DNA of 64,000 nt from Dietzia lutea (GCF_003096075.1 NZ_CP015449.1:2907001-2971000), one strand, 5' to 3'; positions 1-9,062 are shown, counted from the stretch's first letter. Program-made: numbers and translations. The notes: generated by a model not told the origin, from the letters alone.

Positions 1-893
1 CCCTCCACGTGCGAGACCGTGTCGTTCTCGCGCCACCGCTCACTGCGGTACGGCCCCCACATGTTCTCCAGGTCGCCGCCGCGGAGCTCCACGGCGAGCC
101 GCAGGTTCTGGTACCCGATGCCGTCCATGGTGGAGTAGTAGCCACTGAAGGCCATGACCCCGTCATAGAGCTCGGGGTAGGTGGCCGCGAGGTGCATGGC
201 GGCCTGGGCGCCGGCTGAGGCGCCGCCGATGGCGGCCTTGCCGGTGGTGGACTCGCCCATGCTGGCAAGTCCCTGCTCGATGATGCCGGGCAACTCCTCG
301 GTGATAAAGGTCTCCCACTTGTTGTAGCCGAGCGCGGAGTCCGCGTTCTCCCAGTCGGTCCAGTAGGCACCGCCGGCCCCGGTCGGGGCGACAACGTGCA
401 CGTTCTCGTCGGCCATGCGGGACGCGATGTCGGCACGGTGGTTCCAGCCACTGTCACCCTCGGGCGCGTCCACGCCGTCGAGCATGTAGAGAACGGGGGC
501 CTTGTCGGACACGCGCGACGGCACGACCTCGAGGATCACCTCGCGGTGCATCGCCGCGGAGCGGACCAGCCAGTACTGGTATTCGCCTTCGGTCCGCTCG
601 ACCTCGACGAACTCGCTCGTGGTGATCCTCGGATCGACCGGGCGGGGCGTCTCGACGGGCATCGACGAGCCCTCGCCGGTGAGCGGGAGGTCGGCGGAAC
701 CCACAGCGCCCAGGAGGTCGGCCGTCGAGCCGACGGGCACGGAGCCGACGCCCTCGATGATCGACCCGAGCTGCTGCTCGCTGAGGCTTGACAAGTCCAG
801 CTCGGGCTGCGCGGCGGCGGGGGAGGCGACACCGAGGGCAAGCGCGAGGGCGAGCGCGCCGGCCACGGGGAGCCGGAGGGACGGAAAAGCCAT
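1..893 (-). CDS. Secreted mycolyltransferase (antigen 85/corynomycolyltransferase family), C-terminus cut by window edge
   Basis: These are the first 297 codons of an esterase-fold exported protein; the gene runs off the left edge. Enzymes of this family act outside the membrane and transfer mycolic acids between trehalose and arabinogalactan. Seen in the sequence: a Sec signal peptide (hydrophobic core about residues 8-25, AAA just before the likely cleavage), the nucleophile elbow GGASAG with Ser near residue 226, and NMWGP near residue 277, which matches the conserved MWGP segment of Ag85 proteins. The catalytic Glu and His would lie beyond the edge. The ATG at 893 follows GGAG, and an AT-rich stretch around 905-960 containing TAAGAT (minus strand) is a likely promoter. 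A generic secreted esterase is the alternative, but the MWGP segment favours mycolyltransferase. Confidence 0.88.
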   Translation of the reverse strand, partial: MAFPSLRLPVAGALALALALGVASPAAAQPELDLSSLSEQQLGSIIEGVGSVPVGSTADLLGAVGSADLPLTGEGSSMPVETPRPVDPRITTSEFVEVERTEGEYQYWLVRSAAMHREVILEVVPSRVSDKAPVLYMLDGVDAPEGDSGWNHRADIASRMADENVHVVAPTGAGGAYWTDWENADSALGYNKWETFITEELPGIIEQGLASMGESTTGKAAIGGASAGAQAAMHLAATYPELYDGVMAFSGYYSTMDGIGYQNLRLAVELRGGDLENMWGPYRSERWRENDTVSHVE

Positions 894-1032
894 GATGCTC
901 CAGAATTGAGGTGCGATAACGCGTTTAATCTTAACAGAACTTACTGCCAGGCTGAGTATTGTCTGTGAGCGACCAGCCCAATCAGTTCCGACGCGCGCCT
1001 TCACCCGGCCGCGCGACAACCGCGTGGTACAC

Positions 1033-1068
1033 CTGCAGCCGCTCACGACAATTCGTGAGCGGCTGCAG
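1033..1068 (-). terminator. Perfect 16-bp hairpin downstream of the symporter operon
   Basis: A perfect inverted repeat (16-bp arms starting CTGCAGCCGCTCACGA, loop CAAT) lies between the last gene of the 4884-1141 minus-strand operon and the mycolyltransferase. It has no T-tract, as is common in GC-rich actinobacteria. Its position after the operon suggests a terminator; a protein-binding palindrome is possible. The rest of the 894-1140 gap holds only the mycolyltransferase promoter region. Confidence 0.6.
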
Positions 1069-1140
1069 TGGTTGCGCGCGACTGTAAGGAAAGCGCTCTG
1101 ACCTGCGGGGCCCTGACGGGGCCGTGCAGAGGTCCCCAGG

Positions 1141-1578
1141 TCACTCAGCCACGGCCGCCAGCCGCTTCTCGTCGATGGTGCGGTCGAAGACGAATGCGTA
1201 CAGCAGTCCGGCGCCGACGGCCGTGTACGGCCAGATGAGGTAGACGATCACGCCCATCGACATCGGGAGGCCCCAGAAGGTCGCATCACCGGCCTCGGCG
1301 ATCACCGACCACACCACCAGCACGGCCAGGACCGCGCAGTAGGCGCCGATACCGATCGTCGAGGCGCGGTCCCAGGTCCCGTTCGCGCGCAGCGAGCCGA
1401 GCAGCATCATGGCCACCGCGAACAGCGGGACGGCCAGGAAGACCATCTGCCAGACGTCGAAGAGCATGCCGACCAGTGCGAACGCGGCCACGCCGACGAA
1501 CACGTGGATAAGGGTGCCGGCGCGCTTGTGCTCGGGAATCGGGGCGCCGGCGCGGTCGAGGGCGGCGAGATCAGACAT
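1141..1578 (-). CDS. Small four-helix membrane protein encoded with the symporter
   Basis: A 145-residue protein with about four hydrophobic helices (roughly residues 22-40, 44-62, 74-94 and 104-130) and charged ends. I do not recognise a named family. Its ATG overlaps the last codons of the symporter gene by 8 bases (ATGTCTGA), so the two are probably translationally coupled. This suggests an accessory subunit or stability factor for the transporter. Small membrane partners co-encoded with SSS transporters are known in bacteria, but no partner motif was recognised, so the role is inferred from context only. Confidence 0.75.
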   Translation of the reverse strand: MSDLAALDRAGAPIPEHKRAGTLIHVFVGVAAFALVGMLFDVWQMVFLAVPLFAVAMMLLGSLRANGTWDRASTIGIGAYCAVLAVLVVWSVIAEAGDATFWGLPMSMGVIVYLIWPYTAVGAGLLYAFVFDRTIDEKRLAAVAE

Positions 1579-3106
1579 GGTCGGGCCTTTCGGTGGAGGC
1601 GGCGGGCGAGGTGGCGGCGAGCGAGCCGTCGGTCCGGGCGACGGGGCCGCCGTAGAGGAACGCCAGGGTCGCGTCGGGGTGGCGGTTGCTCGTCATGAGG
1701 GAGACGACGTAGAAGAGCACGATCGACACGAGCAGCGAGATGCCGCCGACCTGCATGTAGGTGGGCACGGAGATGACGTCGCGGGCGGCCAGCGAGCTGA
1801 TGATCATGTTGCCGAGGATCGCGAAGACCACCGTGACCGTCGCGGCCGTGGCGGTCGCGCGCTCCCAGTAGATCGACATGACCACCGGGCCCACGATCGC
1901 CGCGGCGAACGCCGCCCAGCCCAGCGCGCCGAGCAGGAACACGACCTGCGAGAGGAACAGGGTGAGCAGGACCGACAGCACCACCAGCGTCAGGGTCGAC
2001 ACCCGACTCCAGAGCACCTCACGCACCACGCGGATGCCGAAGGCGCCGGGCAGGTCGCGCATCATCGAGGAGGCGCCGATGGTGATGAAGCTCGAGGCCG
2101 AGGACATGATCGCCGCGAGCAGGCCGGTCAGGGCGATGCCGCCGACGATCGGGTGCGTCACCGAGTCGAGGAACCAGATGGCGGTGTCGTCGATGTTCTC
2201 CAGCTCGGGGGCGTCACCGGTGATCGTCATGGAGCGGGTGGCCAGGCCGATGCCCACCGAGAACAGGGTGGTCACGGCGTAGGCGATGCCGGCGACCGCG
2301 GCGCCCCACTTGAGCTGGGTCATGTCGCGCAGCATGAGGAACTTGGTGAGCAGCTGCGGCTGACCCACGGCGCCGACGAAGATGAGCAGGCCGAACGCGA
2401 AGATGTACGTCGGCGACTGCACCCCGTCGATCGCCAGCAGTTCGGCACTGGTCGAGGAGATGGTGCCGAGCATCGGCACCCACCCGCCGGCCACCTGGAC
2501 GGCGAAGAAGAACAGCCCGACGGACATGACCACCATGAGGACGCCCTGGATGAGATCGGTCCACACGGCGGCGAGCATGCCGCCGGCCATGGTGTACGCG
2601 GCCACGACGAGCGAGCCGATCCACGCGCTGGTCGCCACGGAGGTGCCGAGCAGCAGGGAGATGATGACGCCGATCGAGGTGACCTGCGCGGTCATGTACG
2701 CGATCGACGCGATGAACACCGCGACCGACATCGTGGCGTGCGAGGTGCGGTCCTGGAAGCGGACCCGGATGAGGTCGGGCACCGAGTAGACGCTGTGCTT
2801 CTTGCCGATCCAGTTGAGCCGGCTGCCCAGGAGGAACCAGGCCGCGGCGAAGCCGAACGGCGCGAAGAGGCCGACGGCGATGAGCGCCTGGAGGCCCCAC
2901 GAGTACGTCTGCCCGGTGCCGCCGACCATGCCCCAGCCCGACTGGATGGAGGAGAAGCTGGCGATGGCCATGACGAAGAAGCCGAGCGACTGTCCGGCGA
3001 CGAGGAATTCCTTGGCCGATTTCATCTTGGTGTTGGCCCACGCGCCGATGGCGAACATCAGCACGAAGTAGGCGATCACCACGCCTATGACGACGGGATT
3101 GTTCAC
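1571..3106 (-). CDS. Sodium:solute symporter (SSS family)
   Basis: A 511-residue polytopic protein with the pattern of SSS-family symporters: a first helix ending in a short loop (MKSAKEFLVAGQSLG), then GWGMVGGTGQTYSWG, and many Gly/Ser-rich helices through residue 480, followed by a hydrophilic tail. Such proteins use the sodium gradient to import small organic solutes such as carboxylates, proline or pantothenate. The GTG start at 3106 overlaps the stop of the acyl-CoA synthetase gene by GTGA. Coupling to an acyl-CoA synthetase, opposite an enoyl-CoA hydratase, suggests an organic acid that is activated with CoA after uptake. The exact substrate cannot be read from the sequence. Confidence 0.9.
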   Translation of the reverse strand: MNNPVVIGVVIAYFVLMFAIGAWANTKMKSAKEFLVAGQSLGFFVMAIASFSSIQSGWGMVGGTGQTYSWGLQALIAVGLFAPFGFAAAWFLLGSRLNWIGKKHSVYSVPDLIRVRFQDRTSHATMSVAVFIASIAYMTAQVTSIGVIISLLLGTSVATSAWIGSLVVAAYTMAGGMLAAVWTDLIQGVLMVVMSVGLFFFAVQVAGGWVPMLGTISSTSAELLAIDGVQSPTYIFAFGLLIFVGAVGQPQLLTKFLMLRDMTQLKWGAAVAGIAYAVTTLFSVGIGLATRSMTITGDAPELENIDDTAIWFLDSVTHPIVGGIALTGLLAAIMSSASSFITIGASSMMRDLPGAFGIRVVREVLWSRVSTLTLVVLSVLLTLFLSQVVFLLGALGWAAFAAAIVGPVVMSIYWERATATAATVTVVFAILGNMIISSLAARDVISVPTYMQVGGISLLVSIVLFYVVSLMTSNRHPDATLAFLYGGPVARTDGSLAATSPAASTERPDHV

Positions 3107-4884
3107 GACTTGTCCTTTGTCTGGCCGGCGGAGAACGAGGCACGTAGCTGCGCCCGGCGGATCTTGCCGGTGTTGGTGGTGGGCAGTTCGTCGAGGAAGA
3201 CGACCTCCCGCGGGTATTGGTAGAAGGCCAGCCGTTCCTTGACGAACGCCTGGATCTCGCGCGCGAACTCGTCGCCCGCGTCGGCATCGGCGGACGGGAC
3301 GACGTACGCCACGATCGACTCTCCGCGCAGCTCGTCCGGCACGCCGATCACGGCGACCATCTCGACGGCCGGATGGCGCAGGATCTGGTCCTCGATCTCG
3401 CCGGGGCCCACGCGGTAGCCGGCCGACGAGATCAAGTCGTCGTTGCGGCCGGAGAACCAGAAGTTCCCCTCGTCGTCGACCTTCGCCAGATCACCGGTGT
3501 GCAGCACACCGCCGGCGGTCTTCTCGTCCGTCTTCTCGGGCGCGTTCCAGTAGCGCAGGAAGGCGTTCGGGCTGGGCAGGCGCACGCAGATCTCGCCGAC
3601 CTCCCCCGCGCCGACCGTCTGGCCGAGCTCGTCGAGCAGTTCGAGGTCGAAGCCGGGCGTCGGGCGGCCCATGGAACCGGGCGGGGTGTCGAACTCGACG
3701 TGGCACGTGCCCACGATGAGGTTGCACTCGGTCTGGCCGTAGATCTCGTTGACCTGCACGCGCAGCGCCTCGCGGGCCCATTCGGCCACGGCCTCGCCGA
3801 GCGCCTCGCCGCCGGAGAACGCCGCGCGCAGGCCGGTGCGCGAGTAGTCGACGTCGGAGGTGCGCATCATCTTGAGGATCGTCGGCGGCAGGAACGAGCA
3901 GGTCACGCCGTGACGCCGGAGGATGTGCTCGACGTTCTCCGGGCTCGGCCGCCGGTCGGAGGCCACCACGGGCACGCCGCTGTAGAGGCTCGGCAGCAGC
4001 ACGTCGAGCAGCCCACCGGCCCACGCCCAATCGGCGGGGGTCCAGAACACGTCGGTGCTCTCCCCTGCCGCGGCGCTGTCCCCTGCCGCGGCGCTCTGCC
4101 CCGCCGCTCCGCCCGGGAACCCGTCGAGCGCGCGCACGACGCCAGGCATGTGCCCCAACACGACGCGATGTCCGTGGAGCGCGCCCTTGGGCTGGCCGGT
4201 GGTACCGGAGGTGTAGATGAGCAGCGCGGGGTCGTCGGGGCCGGTGTCAGGGGTGACGACGGCGAGGTCCGCCCCCTCGGCCACCGCCAGCGGCAGCACG
4301 GTGAGCGCGCCGGCGCCCGACTCGTCAATCGCCGGCGCCGTGCCCGCCGCGAACATCGCCCCGGCCACCGACGAGGTCGCCTCCGGCACGGCGTCGCCGG
4401 TCACGAGCACGGTGCGCAGCTCGGGCAGGTCGGCGAGCTCGCCGGCGAGGCGGGCGTAGCAGTCGGCGTCGAACACGGCCGCGACCGCGCCGGAGTCGCC
4501 CATGCGGAACAACGCGGCCTCTGGCCCGAACTTCACCGACAGCGGCACCGCGATCGCCCCCATGAGGTACGCGGCGACGTGCGCGACCGCGGTCTCCGCG
4601 GACTGGGCGCACATCACGGCGATCCGGTCGCCCTCGCCGACCCCGCGCTCGCGCAGGAACGTGATGAGCCGGCGGGCCCGCTCGCCGAGCTGCCCGAACG
4701 TGGTCACCTCCGGCGGGGCGTCGCCGCGGTCCACCACGATCGCGGGTGCTTCCGGCGGATGCGCGTCCGTGCACGCCGCGCCGATGTTGAATCGCTCCGG
4801 GATCTCCCAGCGGAAGTCCTCGGGCCGCAGCGGCGGACGCCAGGGTTTCTGGCTCTGTGTGATCTCTCTTACCTGAGGGTGCAT
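3103..4884 (-). CDS. Acyl-CoA synthetase (AMP-forming)
   Basis: A 593-residue ANL-superfamily ligase that activates a carboxylic acid to its acyl-CoA through an acyl-adenylate in the cytoplasm. Motifs: the ATP loop YTSGTTGQPKGA (about residue 223), EIYGQTECN (about 378), GDLAKVDDEGNFWFSGR with DLISSAGYRVGPGEIE (about 463-490), and the C-terminal lysine in TNTGKIRR (about 570). The overall style is that of acetyl/medium-chain acyl-CoA synthetases rather than FadD. A short Ala/Gly-rich insertion near residue 265 is encoded by an 18-bp tandem duplication (4061-4096). It is first in the operon with the symporter, and its ATG lies only six bases from a TACGGT -10-like hexamer, so the mRNA may be leaderless. 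Confidence 0.92.
   Translation of the reverse strand: MHPQVREITQSQKPWRPPLRPEDFRWEIPERFNIGAACTDAHPPEAPAIVVDRGDAPPEVTTFGQLGERARRLITFLRERGVGEGDRIAVMCAQSAETAVAHVAAYLMGAIAVPLSVKFGPEAALFRMGDSGAVAAVFDADCYARLAGELADLPELRTVLVTGDAVPEATSSVAGAMFAAGTAPAIDESGAGALTVLPLAVAEGADLAVVTPDTGPDDPALLIYTSGTTGQPKGALHGHRVVLGHMPGVVRALDGFPGGAAGQSAAAGDSAAAGESTDVFWTPADWAWAGGLLDVLLPSLYSGVPVVASDRRPSPENVEHILRRHGVTCSFLPPTILKMMRTSDVDYSRTGLRAAFSGGEALGEAVAEWAREALRVQVNEIYGQTECNLIVGTCHVEFDTPPGSMGRPTPGFDLELLDELGQTVGAGEVGEICVRLPSPNAFLRYWNAPEKTDEKTAGGVLHTGDLAKVDDEGNFWFSGRNDDLISSAGYRVGPGEIEDQILRHPAVEMVAVIGVPDELRGESIVAYVVPSADADAGDEFAREIQAFVKERLAFYQYPREVVFLDELPTTNTGKIRRAQLRASFSAGQTKDKS
4061..4096. repeat. 18-bp tandem duplication inside the acyl-CoA synthetase gene
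   Basis: Two adjacent copies of TCCCCTGCCGCGGCGCTG (second copy ends in C) with a weaker third. They encode an Ala/Gly/Asp/Ser-rich loop and preserve the frame. This looks like slippage-generated length variation in a surface loop. Confidence 0.75.
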
Positions 4885-4890
4885 ACCTCG

Positions 4891-4920
4891 ACCGTAGAAG
4901 TGGCCTGGTTCACATACAAT
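4891..4920. promoter_or_regulatory. Candidate overlapping divergent promoters between acyl-CoA synthetase and enoyl-CoA hydratase
   Basis: On the minus strand TTGTAT (4919-4914) and TACGGT (4896-4891) are separated by 17 bases, and the -10-like box ends six bases before the synthetase ATG, which predicts leaderless mRNA. On the plus strand TACAAT (4915-4920) is a good -10 box for the hydratase gene, whose ATG at 4951 follows CGGAG. The two promoters would overlap, so one regulator could control both. Predicted by eye only. Confidence 0.4.
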
Positions 4921-4950
4921 GGAGATTCCCCCTAGCTTCGGAGCCTCACC

Positions 4951-5730
4951 ATGTATGAATTCCTATCCCTCGACGTCACCGACGGCATCGCCCTCATCAC
5001 CCTGAACCGCCCGCCGGTCAACGCTCTGTCCCGCGCGATGCAGGAGGAACTGCGCGCGGTGTCGGCCGAGGTCTCGGGCCGCGACGACGTCGACGCCGTG
5101 GTGTTCACCGGCAGCGAGCGCGTCTTCGCCGCCGGCGCGGACATCAAGGAGATGCGCGACATGACCCACGCGCAGATGGTCACCGAGGCCCGCTCCCTGC
5201 AGTCGGCGTTCTCGGCCGTCGCCGCGATCCCCCAGCCCACCGTCGCCGCGATCACCGGCGCGGCCCTGGGCGGCGGCATGGAACTCTCCCTGTGCTGCGA
5301 CCGCCGGATCGCCGAGTCCAAGGCCAAGCTCGGCCAGCCCGAGATCCTCCTCGGCATCATCCCCGGGGCCGGCGGCACCCAGCGCCTGACCCGGCTCGTC
5401 GGCCCGGCCGTCGCCAAGGACATCTGCCTCACCGGCCGCACCCTCACCGCCGGCGAGGCCCTGGAGCTGCGGGCCGTCGAGGAGGTCGTCGAGGACGGCC
5501 GGGCCACCGAACGCGCCCTCGAGTGGGCCCGCCAGTTCGTCGGCGGGCCCCGCATCGCCCTGCAGGCCGTCAAGGAGGCCGTCGACCGCGGTATCGAGGT
5601 GGACCTCGACTCCGGCCTGGCCATTGAACGCGCCCTCTTCGCCGCCCTGTTCGCCACCGAGGACCGCGAACTCGGCATGCAGTCGTTCATCGACAACGGC
5701 CCCGGCAAGGCGCAGTTCACCGGCCGCTGA
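4951..5730 (+). CDS. Enoyl-CoA hydratase (crotonase family)
   Basis: A 259-residue crotonase-fold enzyme that hydrates trans-2-enoyl-CoA in beta-oxidation. The oxyanion-hole segment AAGADIKEM (about residues 64-72) and both catalytic glutamates are present: in GGGMELSLCCD and in GQPEILLGIIPGAGGTQRL. This supports a true hydratase rather than a diverged crotonase. It is divergent from the acyl-CoA synthetase-symporter operon and one base upstream of the GAF/PucR regulator gene, with which it probably forms an operon. The chain length of its substrate cannot be told from the sequence. Confidence 0.93.
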   Translation: MYEFLSLDVTDGIALITLNRPPVNALSRAMQEELRAVSAEVSGRDDVDAVVFTGSERVFAAGADIKEMRDMTHAQMVTEARSLQSAFSAVAAIPQPTVAAITGAALGGGMELSLCCDRRIAESKAKLGQPEILLGIIPGAGGTQRLTRLVGPAVAKDICLTGRTLTAGEALELRAVEEVVEDGRATERALEWARQFVGGPRIALQAVKEAVDRGIEVDLDSGLAIERALFAALFATEDRELGMQSFIDNGPGKAQFTGR

Positions 5731-5731
5731 C

Positions 5732-7465
5732 ATGGCGGTCGACCTGGCCCTCGGCCTGCGCGACGTCCTCGACGCCTCCGCCGAACTCGCCTCGGCGGAG
5801 GACGAGGACGCCGTCCTGCACATCGCCATCCGGCGGGCCCGCCAGATCGTGGGCACCGACCTGGCGTACGTCATGCTGCTCGACCCCGAGCGCGGCGACA
5901 CCTACATGCGCATGGCCGAGGGCGCGACCAGCCCCCGCTTCGACACCATCCGCCTCGGCATGGGCCTCGGCCTCGGTGGGCAGGTCGCGGAGGCGATGGC
6001 ACCCCGCTGGACCCGCAACTACCTCGCCGACGAGCAGTACACCCACGTGATCGACCCGATCATCATCGACGAGGGCGTCAAAGCCATCCTCGGTGTCCCG
6101 GTGCGCACGTTCGGCCGGCTCACCGGGATGTTGTTCACCTCCGACCGCTCCGAACGCGACTTCACCCAGGACGAGATCACCCTCCTCGCCCTGCTCGCCG
6201 ACCAGGTCTCGGCCGCCCTCACCGCCGCCGAACGCGCCACCCGACGCCGCCGCGAACTCGACGCCACCCTCGACGCCCTCGACGCGGCCCACGCCGAGTC
6301 CGCCCGCCTCGCCGGCGTCGTCGACCTCCACGAACGCCTCACCCGGCTGGTCGTGGCCGGGGCCACCGTCCCCGAGATCGTCGACCTCGTGGTGGACATC
6401 GGCGGAGGCTCCGCCGCCGTGTTCGACCTCGCCCACCGGGAGATCGGCTGGGCGTGCCCGCCCGAGGGACCGCCGCTCGACCTGCTGCGGCGGGTCGTCG
6501 ACGACGTCGCCGCGGACACCGAGCGGACCGACGGACCCGTCACCCGGTCGGTGGACGGCCACCTCGTCGTCGTCACCCCGGTCGTCACCGGGCCCGACCA
6601 CCTCGGGTACGTCACCTTCGGCAGCCGGGGCCCCGTCCCCGCGATCGGGCGGGCGCTCGGGCGCGTGGCCTCGGTGATCGCGCTGATCCTGCTGGGGCAC
6701 CGCGCGCGCGACGAGGCCGACAACCGCGTGCGCGGCGAGCTGCTGGCCGAGGTGCTGGCGCCCGGCGAGCACGACCTCGAGGCGATCGGGCGGCGTGCCG
6801 CGCTGCTCGGCGTGGACGTCGACACCGACCTCGTCGCGCTGGTCATCACCCCCGCCGAGGACCGGATGCCGCGCGCGCTGCAGGCCGAGTGCCGCGCGCT
6901 CGCCCGCGCCGACGCCGGGCTCGTCACCACGTACGGCGACCGCGCCGTCATGCTGCTGCCCGGGTCAGACGCCGGGGCCACCGCCCGCGACGTGGCCGCC
7001 CGGCTCGCCGCGCATCAGGCGACCGTCGGCGGCTCCGGGCCGGTCGGCGGGGTGACCGGCCTCGCCGATGTGGGCGATCACGTCGAACGCGCCCGCCGGG
7101 CCGCGCGGCTCCTCATCGCGCTGGACCGCGCCGGTTCCGGTGCCGCCGCCCAGGAACTCGGGCTGTACGGGCTGCTGTTCAGCGAGACCGACCGCGAGTT
7201 CGTGGGGCAGTTCATCGAGCGCAACCTCGGGCCGGTTCGCGCCGCCGACCGCGCCCGCGGCACCTCCCTGCTCGACACGCTGCAGGCCTGGTTCGCCGCC
7301 GACGGCAGCCCGTCTGCGACCGCCGACCGGCTGTTCGTGCACGTCAACACCGTCTACCAGCGGCTCGACCGCCTCGACACGATCCTCGGGCCCGGCTGGC
7401 GGCGCGGCGACCGGGCCCTCGAGCTGCGGCTCGCACTGCGGATGGCGGAGTTGCGCGGGGTCTGA
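5732..7465 (+). CDS. GAF-domain transcriptional regulator with PucR/CdaR-type C-terminal HTH
   Basis: A 577-residue cytoplasmic regulator. Residues about 15-165 form a GAF domain (LGMGLGLGGQVAEAM, IDEGVKAILGVPV), followed by a short helical linker, a central region of about 250 residues, and a C-terminal HTH_30-type domain (about 510-575) with the family signature HVNTVYQRLDRLD. The ATG at 5732 is chosen because it begins directly after the hydratase stop; an in-frame ATG at 5624 lies inside that gene. Proteins of this architecture are ligand-sensing activators of catabolic genes. Its place beside the hydratase and opposite the synthetase-symporter operon suggests that it controls these genes. 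The ligand is unknown. Confidence 0.85.
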   Translation: MAVDLALGLRDVLDASAELASAEDEDAVLHIAIRRARQIVGTDLAYVMLLDPERGDTYMRMAEGATSPRFDTIRLGMGLGLGGQVAEAMAPRWTRNYLADEQYTHVIDPIIIDEGVKAILGVPVRTFGRLTGMLFTSDRSERDFTQDEITLLALLADQVSAALTAAERATRRRRELDATLDALDAAHAESARLAGVVDLHERLTRLVVAGATVPEIVDLVVDIGGGSAAVFDLAHREIGWACPPEGPPLDLLRRVVDDVAADTERTDGPVTRSVDGHLVVVTPVVTGPDHLGYVTFGSRGPVPAIGRALGRVASVIALILLGHRARDEADNRVRGELLAEVLAPGEHDLEAIGRRAALLGVDVDTDLVALVITPAEDRMPRALQAECRALARADAGLVTTYGDRAVMLLPGSDAGATARDVAARLAAHQATVGGSGPVGGVTGLADVGDHVERARRAARLLIALDRAGSGAAAQELGLYGLLFSETDREFVGQFIERNLGPVRAADRARGTSLLDTLQAWFAADGSPSATADRLFVHVNTVYQRLDRLDTILGPGWRRGDRALELRLALRMAELRGV

Positions 7466-7476
7466 GCGGCGCCCTC

Positions 7477-7506
7477 CCGCGCGTCGCGACCTGCCGCGAC
7501 GCGCGG
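7477..7506. terminator. Perfect 12-bp hairpin between convergent genes
   Basis: Arms CCGCGCGTCGCG and CGCGACGCGCGG around a six-base loop lie in the 46-bp gap between the stop of the PucR-type regulator (plus) and the stop of the MFS gene (minus). No T-tract is present. The position suggests a bidirectional terminator. Confidence 0.65.
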
Positions 7507-7511
7507 CTGCT

Positions 7512-8726
7512 CTAGTTCCTCGGCAGGACCACGGCCACCAAGAGCGTCGCCACGGCGGTCAGGATCACGACCATCGCGATGGTTCCCGGCCATCCCGCCC
7601 AGTGCAGAAATATGCCGCCCGCGAACCCGAACACCGAGGAGCCTCCGTAATAGCCCAGGTTGTAGAGCGACGCCGACTGGGAACGTCCCGCGACCGCCGA
7701 GGCCCCCGCCCAGCCGGACGCCACCGCGTGGGACGCGAAAAATCCCACTGTGAGAACCACCGTCCCGGCGATGATGACCCACACGTCGGGAACCAAGGTG
7801 AGCGCGGTGCCCGCCATCATCGTCAGGTTGCCGGCGATCAACACCGGTTTGCGGCCGAAGCGCGAGGCCAGGACACCGGCCCGAGGAGCCGAGAAGGTGC
7901 CGGCCAGGTAAGCCAGGAAGATGAGCGACACCAACCAGACCGGCATCGAGAAGGGCGGAGCGATCAGGTGGAAGCCGAGGAAGTTGTAGACGGCGACGAA
8001 CCCGCCCATGGTCAGGCATCCCTGAAGGTAGATCACCCACAGGGCCGGGGACCGCAGGTTGCCCACGAGCGCCGCTATCGCCACTGACAAACGGGTGACC
8101 CGCGGAGTGAAGTTCTGCGCCCTCGGCGCGGTACGCAGGAAGATCAGGACGCAGAGCACCGCGACGCCCGTGACCACGAGCATCCCGGCTTTCCAGCCGA
8201 ACTGCTCCCCCAGGGGCGCCGCGATGATCCGCCCCGACAGGCCTCCGATGGTCGTGCCGGAGACATAACTGCCCGCGGCGATGGCGCCGACCTTCGGGCT
8301 GACCTCCTCGCTCAGGTACGCGATGGCCAGGGCCGGCACCCCGCCGAGCATGAGTCCCTCGACGAACCGTACGGCCAGCATCGAGGCGAAACCGGGCATG
8401 ACCGTCATCAGCACCGCGCAGACACAGGCGAGAGTGATCGCCGCGAGCATCGCCTGCTTACGCCCCACCGCATCCCCGACGTAGGACCACGGGATGACGC
8501 CCAACGCCACCCCGGCAGTGGCGGCGGAGATCATGAGCGCGGCCCCGTCCGGACTGACCTGCTGGTCAATCGAGATCAGCGGCAGCAGTCCCTGGGGCGA
8601 GTACAGCTGCGCGAACGTAGCCACCCCGATGAAGAAGAGCGCTGTCAGCAGCCGTCGGTACGGCGGAGTTCCCGCCTGCAACCTCTGCGGCTCCAGATCA
8701 TCGCTACTCACCATGCGCACACGCAT
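7512..8726 (-). CDS. MFS transporter
   Basis: A 404-residue protein with about twelve hydrophobic helices and the MFS loop-2/3 signature (GDAVGRKQ, then RFVEGLMLGG) and its loop-8/9 counterpart (ASRFGRKPVLIAG). Several features (PALAIAYLSEE, ISAATAGVALG) are like the YnfM/arabinose-efflux type of MFS exporters. The substrate is not predictable. It is a single-gene unit. ATG 8726 is used; a second in-frame ATG at 8714 would remove four residues. Upstream is decayed DNA with no partner gene. Confidence 0.85.
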   Translation of the reverse strand: MRVRMVSSDDLEPQRLQAGTPPYRRLLTALFFIGVATFAQLYSPQGLLPLISIDQQVSPDGAALMISAATAGVALGVIPWSYVGDAVGRKQAMLAAITLACVCAVLMTVMPGFASMLAVRFVEGLMLGGVPALAIAYLSEEVSPKVGAIAAGSYVSGTTIGGLSGRIIAAPLGEQFGWKAGMLVVTGVAVLCVLIFLRTAPRAQNFTPRVTRLSVAIAALVGNLRSPALWVIYLQGCLTMGGFVAVYNFLGFHLIAPPFSMPVWLVSLIFLAYLAGTFSAPRAGVLASRFGRKPVLIAGNLTMMAGTALTLVPDVWVIIAGTVVLTVGFFASHAVASGWAGASAVAGRSQSASLYNLGYYGGSSVFGFAGGIFLHWAGWPGTIAMVVILTAVATLLVAVVLPRN

Positions 8727-8774
8727 TCCGAGCGCACTCGGTTCCTCACGTCAACCTGCACAGTCCCTCCCGGT

Positions 8775-9062
8775 TCATCGCGAACGCGGCCAGAGTAGGC
8801 GCTCCGTCCGGTGCCTCGACGAGCGCTCCACCCAGTGGACCACCATTACCTGGGCTGCCTCGGAGGGGGGTTTCAGGGCACCGCAGGTCAGAGCGGTGTG
8901 GCGGAAGATGCCGAGCACGGCGTCGGCCACGGACATCAGCCCGGCGGGCCCGACAGCACCCGACTCCCGCAGCCCCTCCAGCACGTGCGGCAGCGTGTAC
9001 GTGCCCGAGGGGAACGACGAGCCTGTGATCTGCAGCGCCGGCAGCGAGGTCGACAGGCCCGC
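8775..9062 (-). pseudogene. Unidentified degraded coding remnant
   Basis: In the 602-bp gap between the MFS start and the ccsB stop, the minus strand has an open frame with natural-looking composition (for example TGSSFPSGTYTLPHVLEGL and MSVADAVLGIF) but no convincing start and no family that I recognise. It probably represents the C-terminal part of a lost gene. Together with the DUF222 fragment on the other strand it marks this gap as a graveyard between intact genes. The call is tentative. Confidence 0.35.

Noticed and set aside
1409-3223. A 604-codon plus-strand frame opposite the symporter
   Set aside because: His/Asp/Gly/Arg-rich shadow of the symporter gene.
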